Shown here: one piece after another, positions 11,345-23,703 of the stretch
Layout: the number at the start of each line of letters is the position of its first letter
How positions within the stretch are numbered: the stretch's first letter is position 1
Assembly: GCA_030144725.1 (NCBI GenBank)
Contig: JASKMD010000029.1
Coordinates: forward strand, 8,119,152 to 8,183,151
Reading direction: 5' to 3'
Length of the DNA stretch: 64,000 nucleotides
From: Haematococcus lacustris
Lineage: Eukaryota; Chlorophyta; Chlorophyceae; Chlamydomonadales; Haematococcaceae
Notes under the pieces: model-generated
What the model saw: only the letters and a program-made list of their open reading frames with translations
The model's database searches: none
Told to the model about the DNA's origin: nothing
Program-made: the position numbers and the translations under genes

Positions 11345-12453
11345 GGCCCCAGGCCGGCCTTTGGAACAATGAGGAGCAGCTGCGGGATGCAAGTAGTTGG
11401 GTGCATGGGTGCAGCACAATAAGGTGGTGGGGTGCTTGCCCCACAGCCACCCACGTAGCGGCCCAGCTTGGGCTGGGTGTCAGCGCCAGCAGGGATCTTG
11501 TAGTCTCTGCAGGTGAGAGGGTGCTGGGGCTGAGGTGAGGAGAGGTCCTGGCATCAGGCGCCAAGGGGGGCTGGCAGAGACGGGAAGGGCCCAAGATCAT
11601 GACGGCGAGGGGCTGAGCTGAGGGCCTGAGTTATGCCCTGTGCTACAAACACAGCACTAAGCTCCCGGCAACATGCAGCACGCTACAGCACGGTTAAGGC
11701 CGTTTGTACAGGATGGGAGCGTCCACTCTTTGTCACATACTTGCATGCTTACCATCATCAGCATGTACGTGGGCCTACATACCTGTGTGACTCTGCCGAG
11801 TACCAATGCTGACCCCTGACAGCCATTCAATAGCCCCTGCACCTAGCAGTCCTGTCCTTGCACCTGGCATGGTAATCGAAGACTGGGTCTGCTGGGTCGC
11901 AAATGTAGCTGGCAGGTAGGGAGGAAGTGGGGTGCTCAGTGGTCTGGGGGGAAAGTGCCACCGGAGTGGGGTTTGTAGTCAACAAGGGTGCGACCGAGGA
12001 TGCTTCAACTTAACTAGAGTAGCTGAGTAAGATTACCCACAGTCAAACATGTTGTCCATGTTGCATGAGGTTTGTTTGACTGCTGGGTCGACTGCATTAA
12101 TTCATGCATTCATCTGACTCTCCTCCGTTGCCAGTAAATGCATGCATTGTGAGGGTTTTAGGTGTCTGTTACTCAGGAATTAATTGAGTAAGGCGCCCTC
12201 ATTATCATATGTAAGTAAAAGACGGGAGAACGGTTCATTTTTGTCACTCGTCGGGGCAGGTGGTTTCGTAAGTAATCGAAGCTTTAATGCCGCTATCAAA
12301 TTGTACCAGAGGCTCTTCCTCCTTAACGCCGCCCAGCAGCGGTCATCCTCCATCTGCCTGTCGTAAATTGCCTTAGGCTGATTACAGCTGGGTGTGGTGC
12401 AGCCGACAGATCTGCAGAACCGGCCAGCCCTTGTGCGACTCATAAACAGGAGC
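11345..12453. other. Phosphatase 3' flank, no gene recognised
   Basis: The stretch between the phosphatase stop and the 3' end of Fanzor copy 3. GC falls from about 12000 to 12260. No exon, RNA gene or repeat structure was recognised. Confidence 0.4.
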
Positions 12454-12721
12454 CAGCCCCCTTGTCCCTCACTAGGGCCTCCATTTCAGCCGGACCAGTA
12501 GTACCCACTAGCAGCCACTAGGGGGAATATACTAGTGGGCAATAGTGGCCCGACTCAAACGGTGCTATTGGGCTGTGTGGAGTAAACCCAGTGCACATGG
12601 CACATGAGCCGCCTACCACCTACATTATTGCTTGACCCGTTAGGGCTATCGTGTAGAGTTGGCATGACAAACCATGCACTAATTGTAAGCTGATGTCAGC
12701 TCAGATGGGGGGGGCCACACA
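12454..12721 (-). ncRNA. Candidate Fanzor guide RNA (omega-RNA) / right-end segment, subfamily A
   Basis: The noncoding stretch after the Fanzor stop is conserved in copies 1 (3196-3430), 2 (8986-9240) and 3, although none of these genes is intact. It ends with a hairpin-capable GGCCCT-AGTGAGGGAC, followed by ACAAGGGGGCTG at the element boundary. In characterised TnpB and Fanzor systems the scaffold RNA overlaps this 3' end and the guide continues into flanking DNA. The RNA identity is inference; conservation and the hairpin are seen directly. Confidence 0.45.
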
Positions 12722-15700
12722 CTACTGTGCCTCAGCAGGCTGCTGCTGCTGCTCCTGGGCCTTGGGGGGCTTGTCTCGCACCCGTTTGTAGCCCAGGCCA
12801 GGGTACTCCTTGCCCTTGGCTGGCAGAGCTCCCTGGTCTGGCCAGTAGCACAGCTCCAGCGGCCGCCACCTGCTCTCCGCAATGCGCTGCATGTTCAATG
12901 CTTCATCGCAGTCCCTGTCCAGCCACCTGCCTGGCTGTGGTGCTGGCTTGGCTTTGGCAGCCTTGCCCTTGCCCTTGCCCTTGGTGGGCTCAGCTGCCGG
13001 CTCGCTGAGCTTGGCTGGAGGGGGAGTGCTGGGCCCTGGCTCTGAGGCTGCTGGCTGTGTGGCTGCCTGGCTGCTGCGTGGGGCCTGTGGGGGCTTGCGG
13101 GGGGCCACTACAGGGCACCACATCAGGCCCCGCACTGGCTGGCCACGCTCCTGGCTCCAGGCTGGGCGCACCAGGCGGGGTTCCACCTGCCCTGCTGGGG
13201 GATTCCAGCCTGCAGGCCTTGTGGCACTGAGTTTGTCCAGCTCCTCCTCACAGGGCTGCTGGCCATTCACTGCTGAGCTGACCCGGCTGGTGCGGTGCTC
13301 ATCCACAAACACCACCCTGCCTCGCCGCTGGCCTGCGCCCCTGGGCCTGCACACCACCTTGCGGCAAGCACGCAACACCGCATCAGCACCCCACCCACCC
13401 CCAGTGCCAATGGTAGCTGCACCAAAGAACACCACCAGCTGCTTGGCATGCCCATGGCGCTCCATGGACACCTCAGCCACCTCCTCCTCCAACTGCAGCC
13501 ATGCACACAAGGCACACACATGGTGGCTGACATGGTGACACCAGGTTAGGCATGGCACAATCAAGTACTCTCTCGTTTCGTGCCCGACCACCACCTCTCA
13601 GTCCCTTACCCTCCCTCCCTCCCACCTCCCACCCACCCACCCTCACCTTGTTGAAGAACTGCTCCAGCGCCCGGTCCTGGGCTCCGTACAGCCTCAGCCG
13701 CTACCGTGCCCACTGGGGGTCCAGGTACACCTCCCACACCGCATCCCAGGTGGCCAGGGTGACGGTGATGTGCTTCAGGTTGGCCTCCAGGGATGTGCCG
13801 GCTGAGCTTGCTGCTGCCAGGTGCTGGAGGTGGGGCTTAATCGGTGCTAGCCACCGCTCTGTGTCACGGCGGGCATTGTTCAGGCCGCTGGCATGCTTCA
13901 CCTGGCCCTTGGTCAGCTTCTACCGGCGCAGCTGGTCTGCCAACAGCTGGCCTGACTGCGGGTCCCACACCCCAGAGGCTGCGCTGACTGCCTGGGTGAC
14001 GCCGGGGTCGATGCCCACCCCAATCTGTGTGTCTGGGTCAAACACATACTCACGCGTCTCAGCTATGCCCTTGCCTATGTGGGGGAGTCCCACTGCATGG
14101 GCCGCTGCCGCTGCTGCACTTGGGCGGCTGCTGCTGCTGCTGCTGGCAGCTGGGGGTGGGGCTGGAGGAGGAGGAAGGGGGCGTGTGTAGTGCACGCACA
14201 CGCTGACACCGTCAGTGTCCACCAACCTCTCAAATGCAAATTCCTTGTTACGAAGCTTTTTGGTGTCGAACCACCTGGCCCAGTGATGGCTCAGTGCTGG
14301 CTCTGAGGCGAATGCTGCCCGGGTTTCCTTGGTTAGGCCCAGCTGCTTGCACACCCTATGCAGTACCCTGCTGTCCACCTTGATGAAGTGCACCCCCACC
14401 CTGGCCATGGGGGTGAGGGTGAAGGGGGGCGGGCAGGTCAGGGTCCGGGGACCAACCCCATGCCTCTTGCCGCGCTTTAGTTGCCCTGGTACAGGGGGAG
14501 GGTGGGGTTGCTGCCACTGCTCTAGCCACCGGCACACATGCACTGCATGTCGCATCCGGCAGGGCAGGGGCAGGGTGTCCTGCAGGGAGCCTTGCTTCTT
14601 CATGCCCAGTAGGCGACGGTGCTTGTTGGCCTCCTCAATCAGGTCCGCCACATGACCCTTGTCCAGGGTGGCGGCCTTCAGCTCCGAGCTGCGGGCGTTG
14701 ATGCCATACCCGCACGCCATCTTGATGAACCGCTGCGCCTCCTCACCGCTCCAGCCTAGCTGGGCCCTGGCTGCCTTGGCGTACAGCTTGACAAAGCGCT
14801 CTGCAGGTCAGGTATAAGGTCAGGTCAGGTATCAGGTCAGGTCAGGTATCAGGTCAGGTATCAGGTCAGGTATCAGGTCAGGTATCAGGTCAGGTATCAG
14901 GTCAGGTATCAGGTCAGGTATCAGGTCAGGTATCAGGTCAGGTATCAGGTCAGGTATCAGGTCAGGTATCAGGTCAGGTATCAGGTCAGGTATCAGGTCA
15001 GGTATCAGGTCAGGTATCAGGTCAGGTATCAGGTCAGGTATCAGGTCAGGTATCAGGTCAGGTATCAGGTCAGGTATCAGGTCAGGTATCAGGTCAGGTA
15101 TCAGGTCTCAGGTCAGGTATCAGGTCAGGTCAGGGGTCAGGTCAGGTCAGGTCAGGTCAGGTCAGGTCAGGTCAGGTCAGGTCAGGTCAGGTCAGGTCAG
15201 GTCAGGTCAGGTCAGGTCAGGTCAGGTCAGGTCAGGTCAGGTCAGGTCAGGTCAGGTCAGGTCAGGTCAGGTCAGGTCAGGTCAGGTCAGGTCAGGTCAG
15301 GTCAGGTCAGGTCAGGTCAGGTCAGGTCAGGTCAGGTCAGGTCAGGTCAGGTCAGGTCAGGTCAGGTCAGGTCAGGTCAGGTCAGGTCAGGTCAGGTCAG
15401 GTCAGGTCAGGTCAGGTCAGGTCAGGTCAGGTCAGGTCAGGTCAGGTCAGGTCAGGTCAGGTCAGGTCAGGTCAGGTCAGGTCAGGTCAGGTCAGGTCAG
15501 GTCAGGTCAGGTCAGGTCAGGTCAGGTCAGGTCAGGTCAGGTCAGGTCAGGTCAGGTCAGGTCAGGTCAGGTCAGGTCAGGTCAGGTCAGGTCAGGTCAG
15601 GTCAGGTCAGGTCAGGTCAGGTCAGGTCAGGTCAGGTCAGGTCAGGTCAGGTCAGGTCAGGTCAGGTCAGGTCAGGTCAGGTCAGGTCAGGTCAGGTCAG

Positions 15701-17083
15701 GTCAGGTCAGGTCAGGTCAGGTCAGGTCAGGTCAGGTCAGGTCAGGTCAGGTCAGGTCAGGTCAGGTCAGGTCAGGTCAGGTCAGGTCAGGTCAGGTCAG
15801 GTCAGGTCAGGTCAGGTCAGGTCAGGTCAGGTCAGGTCAGGTCAGGTCAGGTCAGGTCAGGTCAGGTCAGGTCAGGTCAGGTCAGGTCAGGTCAGGTCAG
15901 GTCAGGTCAGGTCAGGTCAGGTCAGGTCAGGTCAGGTCAGGTCAGGTCAGGTCAGGTCAGGTCAGGTCAGGTCAGGTCAGGTCAGGTCAGGTCAGGTCAG
16001 GTCAGGTCAGGTCAGGTCAGGTCAGGTCAGGTCACCACAATCACTTGCCTGGGTTGGAGTAATGCTGCTGCATGGCCACCGCCAGCTGCATGGAGTGTGC
16101 GTCGATGGTGTTGGCGTCACCCGCCAGGTTGATGCTGCCCAGCTCCTGCAGCTTGGCCAGCAGCGCCTGGTTGCTGGGGTCCTCAAAGACTGGCATGAGC
16201 ATGGGGTGGCGGTGCCGAACAAGGCGCCGCTGCAGCTGTTTGTAGACTGTCTTGAAGTTGGGGTTGGCGAAGAACTTGCAGAAGTCTTTCAGCTGCCTTA
16301 GCATCAGGGGGTCCTCGCAGTCAAGGGGCAAGGGAGGGCCAGTGGGTGCTGCAAGGGCTGCCAGGCGGGCGCTACAGCGCCTTTGGGGAGGTTGCCTGAC
16401 CTGCTCGGGTTCTGACTCTGACTCCGAGTCAGACTGTGGCTCTGGCTCTGAGTCACAGTCTGACTCAGAGTCAGAGTCAGTGTCAAACTCCATGTTGGCA
16501 GGCTGGGCAGGGGCAGGCTGGGCAGGGGCCCGTGGGGGTAGGGGGGGTAGCGGGGGAGCATCAGGGGGTTGGGGGGGCTGCACGGCTGGAGGCTGAGGGG
16601 CGCTGGGGAAGCCCGGGGTAGGGTAGCCCACCAGGCACGTCAAAAAAAATGCGCATGACAAACAATGAAGCGATGAAGCGGAGCTGGGAGTGAATTTCAG
16701 CCCGCAGCCGGAGGTGCTCCCGCAGCTTGCGCCTCGTCTTCTTGCAGCCGCGCAGCACTGCGCCCTCGGGGACCTTGATGACCTGCAGCCAAGCACAGTG
16801 GCCATTTAGACAGGCCAAGACACAAGGCGGGGACACAAACAGTGCGGGGACACATAAGGCGGGGGCGTCACCTGACGTCTGCGCATGGTCCAGCCATCCC
16901 GACGCTCCTGTCGTTGCTTGCCTTGAGGTGAACGAGACGCTGCGATGGAACCGACAGGAGCGACGGGTTATCACACAGCGCGTAACTCACGTAGCCCACA
17001 GTCGGCTAGGGACACGAACCTTTCTGTTTCTTTCCCGGGCCCTTCTTGTGCTTGTCGCTACCCTTCCGCTTCTTCTTAGCCAT
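12722..17083 (-). pseudogene. Fanzor (eukaryotic TnpB-like) RNA-guided nuclease, decayed
   Basis: Exons on the minus strand: 17083-17020 (MAKKKRKGSDKHKKG, a strong NLS), 16939-16872 (RRDGWTMRRRQ), 16782 to about 16045, 14800-13647 and 13492-12722. The long N-terminal exon carries a Ser/Asp/Glu tract and the RQLKDFCKFFANPN block. The RuvC nuclease core is split as in TnpB: RuvC-I GIDPGVTQAVS near 14000, RuvC-II FVDEHRTS near 13290, and RuvC-III LDRDCDEALNM near 12905. The last motif differs from the family consensus DRDCNAALN but keeps the Asp. Family members are guided DNA endonucleases acting in the nucleus. Damage: in-frame TAG codons after LADQLRR and after DPQWAR (the second aligns to CAG in copy 5), and a frame change at an A8 run (16641-16648). 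The splice junction across the satellite is not phase-consistent in my reading. Confidence 0.85.
14813..16034. repeat. (AGGTC)n satellite with GGTCAGGTATCA variant array
   Basis: Bases 14813-15130 are mostly a 12-mer GGTCAGGTATCA array. Bases 15137-16034 are an almost perfect pentamer, about 180 copies. The whole array lies between two exons of Fanzor copy 3, so it is an intronic expansion inside a transposon. Confidence 0.97.
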
Positions 17084-17164
17084 CACGCGATGCGCAGTGC
17101 GACGGGCGGTGGCCTTATCAAGCAAGTTGGGTTTTCCGTGAAAATACACAGTTTTTATCACGGA

Positions 17165-17857
17165 TCCAAGGATTGTGGGCACTGGGTCCTGCTATGTGGC
17201 ACCAGCATGGCTATGTGGCCATGGAGCAGCAGTGCCACCAAGGAGCAGCAGGGCGCAATGGCTGGGGAGGTGTGTCTTGGCTGGTCGCCCAACCAGTCCT
17301 GCTGTACCCAACAAGACCCACACTTGAGACACACATCTGCTTTGGATACTTTATACTCACCCTTACTGCGTGAAGCAGGCGCACATGAAGCAGACACACG
17401 ATACCAACTTGCGTAGCACTTGCACATGGGCCATATCTACACATTTATTGACGGTGGCCATGCTCGCTTATGAATGGAGCAAGCTGACGTGGCACAAGTC
17501 CACGACATGGCATACATGGTGGCTGTCTGGTGCATCATATCTTCCTCCACTGCATGATCACCATGCAACCATGCTTGATCACGATGTGCACATGGTGGCC
17601 TCGGACACAGCCCAGACACACTGTCATGTGAATACATAGACTGCTGCTGTGTCCTGCCAACAAAGGGCGATGAGCACAAGGGAAGTCCCATTCCTAGCGG
17701 CAGCTGCCTGACTCACAGGCCAGGTTTGCAAGCACCCAGGGTGACTTGCCAGACAGAAACGAGTGGTTTGTGCAATTCTTCAGCAGCCGTGCCGCCGTGC
17801 TTCAGCTGCAGCCAGCCTCCGCTCCTCTTATGCCCACTGCTCGCCACATTTAGTGAC
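17165..17857. other. Between Fanzor copy 3 and DPM1; contains a dispersed repeat
   Basis: No gene was recognised. Bases 17715-17855 resemble 21085-21240, including a shared CTGCAGCC-rich core, so this is a dispersed repeat of about 110-150 bp that reaches the DPM1 3' end. Confidence 0.45.
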
Positions 17858-19200
<1,343 letters not shown>

Positions 19201-21279
19201 TCGCCTTCTCAATTAAGCGAGGCAGACCATTGCAGCTCGCGCTGTGGTTCCCGGTGTTGGCCCGCTGCATTGCACATTTGAAATGGTGTTACCAATTTTG
19301 CTTCGCCGCTGCAGCCACTTCCGTGAGCGGTTGCGCCACCCTCATCCCACTGTCGATCGTAACCGCCTCTTGGGGCCTCAGTGGCCGCGACCCTCTCATC
19401 CACCCTCCCCCCTGCACCTCCATCCACCGGCCCGCACCCCAAACCCTCCAAGCAACGCAACACGCATGATACACGCTCTTACGGGAACGTCTTGAGCAAT
19501 ACTCTACCACCCCTATGATGGCACCACCGTGGGGGTCATTTGCAAGGGGAGGGCCACCACCCTCGCATATGGTGCGAGGGCCTGCGCATGCCCATGCACA
19601 GGTACAACATAGGGAGATTTGTAGACCGCATGGGCTATATGGTGCGCACCCCCTAGAACCATGGTGGAGAGGCAGAAGCAGCGGGCCATTCTGCAGCACA
19701 GGGGGCGAAGAAGAGTTGAAGACGAATGAGTGGGTGGTCGGCCCTGTTTCTCAGCGAGTGTGCTGCACGGCCATCATGAGGTCTGGGCGCCGGCAGCAAG
19801 GTAACCAATGGTCCGATGCGGTGGTGCCCCGTGGCGCCCCACATATCCCCGTATCCATATCCAGCCGCCACCCTGCCAGGCTGGCAGCAAGTTTATGCAC
19901 CCTGCCTGGAACCCACCGTGACTCGGCCCAGTGCTGGGCTGCATGTGTCTCCCCTAGGTGCCCTCGCCACAACCCCTGCAGGCCCTATCCAATGAGTCGC
20001 ATACACGGCCTAAGGGACCAGGACAAGGTAGAAAGGCATGGCAAGGCAGCCAAATCCACCACCGCAAGCTGTGACGGTGGGGACCAGTAGCATGGTGTGA
20101 CCCCCAACAGTGTAGCCTCCAACAATGTGACCCCAGACAATGTGACCCGCAAGCACCTCAGCCAGCGCTGCCATGCATTGCACTCTTCCTCACTCACGCC
20201 GTGCAGCAGCGGTGATCTTTCCTCTTGTGGCCACTTGGACCATGTATGCTTTCGTACTTGATGCATGCGGCTTCCCGGACGTGTGTCAAACCCTTGTGAG
20301 CCCTAAGCCCTGAGGCCCGAGTGCGTGTGCAGGCCTCACAGGTGCGTCTCATGAGCAAGCGCAGGTCAGGCGTCAGGGATTGGACACAACCTGCCAAGCA
20401 AGGTATACTATCAATGGCCTACACACCTTGTGGGGCCTTACACAAAGGCCAGGTGATAGGTACTGCTCATGAAGGGGGCAGGCCTCACAGGTGCGTCCCA
20501 CAGGTGTGAGGTCAATGCCTCATTGCCAGCTGTGAACTAAATGCGTATCAGTGATTTTTTTTTGCGTAATACGTAACGATCGGAACCAAAAGCCTGTTTT
20601 CTAGGCCTGGATTTCGTTACCAAACGGACCCTTGCGTTGGCTGGCCTCGGCTGCTTCGTAACCGAAAAATGTCTTTTACGTGAAAATTATTCATAAAAAA
20701 TGACTTTTGGCTTGAAAAAATGCTGCGATGTTTGGTTTTCGTAACCAGTCGGGACCAGCTGCGTAACCAGCCATGTGACGGTCCTGGACCCTTCGTGACC
20801 AGCATCAGCGTGGCTGTTTTGAAACAAAAAACACTGATGCGTATGCAAGGCATCAATGCGGGTCCATGCCTCACAAGGCCTCTCGTGGCTCTTACTCTTC
20901 ATGTCAAGGGGCTTGCCTTGACTACAAGGGCCCTACCAGCCTGGGCACAAAGCCATACAGGAGGATGACCTGCTGAGCAACTGTGTCCTGCAAACTGTCT
21001 TCAGGGAATGCACCCTAGCTGGAGACTCCTTTCTTGGCAGCACCTCATTACCACACCCCCTGGCAGCACCTGACCCACTGGCCATGTTCACAGGCACCCA
21101 GGGGCTAACTGTCAAACAATAACAAGTGGTTGGTGCGGTTCAGCGCACCATGACAATCTGGGCATGGCCTGGCTCAGCTGCCGCCCTGCTTCTGCTGCAG
21201 CCGGCCTCTGCTCCTCCCATACCCGCTGCCCACGCTGAGGGACCTAGCGCCGCTGGTCACACAGTGGCTTGCTGCTCGC
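19201..21279. other. Intergenic, no gene recognised; AT-rich patch
   Basis: The DPM1 promoter is presumably just above 19200. From 20526 to 20860 there is an AT-rich patch with repeated CGTAAC/GTTACG words. Bases 21085-21240 resemble 17715-17855. Open frames here show no splice-linked or family support. Confidence 0.4.
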
Positions 21280-22090
21280 CTCGTACAATGCCTGAGTGGC
21301 ACAATGGAGTCCGGTCAGGCCAGTGGAACAGCTCCTGGGGCCACTCCACGCTTTTACCGGAACGCTGCAGGCTCAACGCTGAGTTGCAGCCCCGGTCAAG
21401 CCACTTGCCCGGCTGAGGGGTGCTGGATGTCCTCCCTTGATGCAAGCCATATTTTATAAGTCTGTTAAGAGCCTTCTTCTTCTTCATCTTCTTTATCCTC
21501 TTCTTCTTCTTCTTCATCCTCTTCTTCTTCTTCATCATCTTCTTCTTCTTTTCCTGGTGTTGAGTGCCAGCTATGAGGATCCAGAGTCCTGGCTGGGATG
21601 GCTACCAGGACGTACTGTGGCGTACCCCACAAGACCCCTCCCTGTCTTGCCATGCCCATGGCTTCATGCTGACTGCAGCAGCCACTTGTGGGGGCTGAGA
21701 CAAGGTGCGTGGGGAACCACTACCAGGCACCACATCAGGCCCCGCACTTTCTTTTAGCCCCACATGCTGGAAGGTGGCTGCAGCAGCTGCTGGCACACCT
21801 CCTATGGGCACATCCAGCCCTTCAGCCTTGGCGGGGTAGAGTTTGGTTGCACTCCACAGACGTGCACAGCTTAGCCGACCCGGCTGGTGCACATTTCGCC
21901 CACCCCGTCCCCTCGCTGCCGGGCCCTTGGGCATCTCTACCACTTTGCGGTAGGTGTGCAGCACCGCCTTGGCCCCCTACCCATCCGGCGTGCCAAAGCT
22001 GGCTGCATCAATGAGCGCCACCAACCGCTCATGCGGTCCTTGTACAGCTGCTCGGACAGCTGCGCAGCCTCCAGCACCATTTGCAAGGCA
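21280..22090 (-). pseudogene. Fanzor copy 4: strongly degenerate fragment
   Basis: On the minus strand the region encodes recognisable remnants: ALIDAASFGTPDG, then AKAVLHTYRKVV matching the AVLRACRKVV of copy 3. RuvC-II has decayed to NVHQPGRL, followed by GPDVVPGSG. RuvC-III reads LDRGCNSALSL, with the catalytic Asp replaced by Gly. A pure CTT/GAA run (21470-21555) interrupts the C-terminal part. It is the oldest-looking copy and cannot be functional. Confidence 0.65.
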
Positions 22091-22099
22091 CACGGCACA

Positions 22100-23083
22100 A
22101 GGCGTCCTACGTTGATGTTCACACAGCCATGCATTGCACATTCCTCCAGCACACCACCCCTAGCTCGCTATTGGACTTCACCCGACCCTTGCTCCCTGTG
22201 GCTCCTATTAACCCTCAACGAGGGGGCCTTGCTCAACCTTGCTTGGCAGGCATGGCAGACATTCATGTAAGCGGACACAGACATAGCTCACCCCATCCTG
22301 ATGTGCTTGTGACTGTTGCTGCTGGGTCTTTGGCGGGAGTGGAAGGAATGGACTGCGTCCCACACCTGCCCCTCCTGGCTGCGTAGGCGGCTGCTAGACA
22401 GTGTGAAGAGGCGCGTGGGCAGCATGCAGCGGCTGCAGCTGTTTGGACCCGAGCAGCTGCTGCGGGTCAGCACCACGCAGGCACAGCCACACTCAAGGCA
22501 TGGCTGCTGCATGGCCCCTACTAAGCTCTTGCCCCACAGCCAACATGATGCAGTGCACACAGCACTAAGCCTGCGTTTCAGTGTGTGCTAGGCAACAACC
22601 TGCCTGAGCCCACACTGACACATGACATGTTAATGCTGGTGGAGAAGCATGCCACTCCATCATGCATGAAGCCTATGTAAGACGTGGTACACACCATGAC
22701 TTTGTTTCTGTGAAGTGCGCCCATCCTTCATCATACTGGAATTTGCCGACATTGCCAGTGCGTGACACACAAGAGTGAGCGATCGCGAGCAACATAGAGA
22801 CCTACACCCTAGCAAGATGCACATTTGGTGTGGGATAGGCATTTAGCATGTGAAGGGGCAGGTAGCTTGTACCTGGGCATGTAGCATATACATGTAGCAG
22901 CTCCACATAGCTATAGCCTCTCCTACACTCATGCACGGTTCTACAACCGGGACGTGTACGCCGCATCAGTTGTTACTTCTGATTGTTGTAGAGTTGGACC
23001 AGGGCCCTGTAGGCCATGTAGGTGGGCTGATCGCCCAGTCACGCCGAAGTGGGGCCAGACCAGGGAGTGGGTATACGTGCTCA
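22100..23083. other. No firm gene; one possible plus-strand exon
   Basis: A possible exon at about 22385-22466 encodes RRLLDSVKRRVGSMQRLQLF, between a GTAG acceptor and a GTCAGC donor. I found no linked exons and no family, so it is only noted. The rest shows nothing recognisable. Confidence 0.3.
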
Positions 23084-23275
23084 CTAGGGCGGTTCCCCCG
23101 CAAACTAATATTAGTTCTCATATTAGCTCATATTAGCTCCCAGTTTGCTCATATTGACTCATGTTAGCTCATTGCAGCTCCCAATTCGCTCATATCAGCT
23201 CCCGATAGCTCATATCAGCTCCCGATAGCTCATATCAGCTCCAATCAGCTCATCTAAGCTCCCGGTACTAGCTCC
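23084..23275 (+). repeat. AT-rich AGCTCATATTAGCTCC-type repeat, second copy
   Basis: This shares the TAGGGCGGTTCCCCC leader and the degenerate AGCTCATATNAGCTCC units of 3755-3890. It lies about 430 bp upstream of the Agenet-like gene in the same orientation. Confidence 0.6.
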
Positions 23276-23703
23276 CGCTGCTTTAGCTACAAAACATAGC
23301 TAAATAAAGTCCGAACTGAGTAATTGCGACCTACAGCCGGTACCAATACCTAACTTCCTACCCCAACCCACTTGCGAAGGTCGGGCGATAAGCATAATAT
23401 TGTTCACACACATAGGTTTCCCTGCATTGCCCATTACAATTCTACTTGACTTTGGAAGCTTGAAATACCCGGATCAAGCGGGATACAGAATATAGATACC
23501 TTGACTCTATTGATGTACTGGAAGGGTGCCACAGAGTTGCCTCTTTCGTCCTCTTTTATTTTTGAAAACATTCACCCTTTTATATTTTCCGGAGCCTGGA
23601 GGTGGGCGCGCCGCGCTACCCCGACACCCGCTTTCCCGGCTGCCTGTATCTCAACGTGCACTCCGCGTTCAACTTGGGCTAGGGTCTCGCTAGCCATCCC
23701 AAC

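Larger units (their letters stand above)
12454..17164 (-). mobile_element. Fanzor copy 3: near full-length element
   Basis: The element runs from a left end at 17164 (TCCGTGATAAAAACTG on the minus strand) to a right end at 12454 shared with copies 1 and 2. It contains a multi-exon Fanzor gene, a 1.2-kb satellite in one intron, and a conserved noncoding 3' segment of roughly 265 bp after the stop. The left end is shared with the fragment at 1-64. No target duplication was seen, which fits TnpB-type elements. Confidence 0.82.

Noticed and set aside
13701..13925. A variant genetic code reading TAG as an amino acid
   Set aside because: Both nonsense codons in Fanzor copy 3 are TAG, but host genes here end in TAG (CAP) as well as TGA and TAA, so standard decoding with pseudogenisation is simpler.
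14813..16034. Telomere or centromere repeat
   Set aside because: The AGGTC unit is not the TTTTAGGG-type telomere repeat of volvocaleans, and the array is flanked by exons of the same Fanzor gene.
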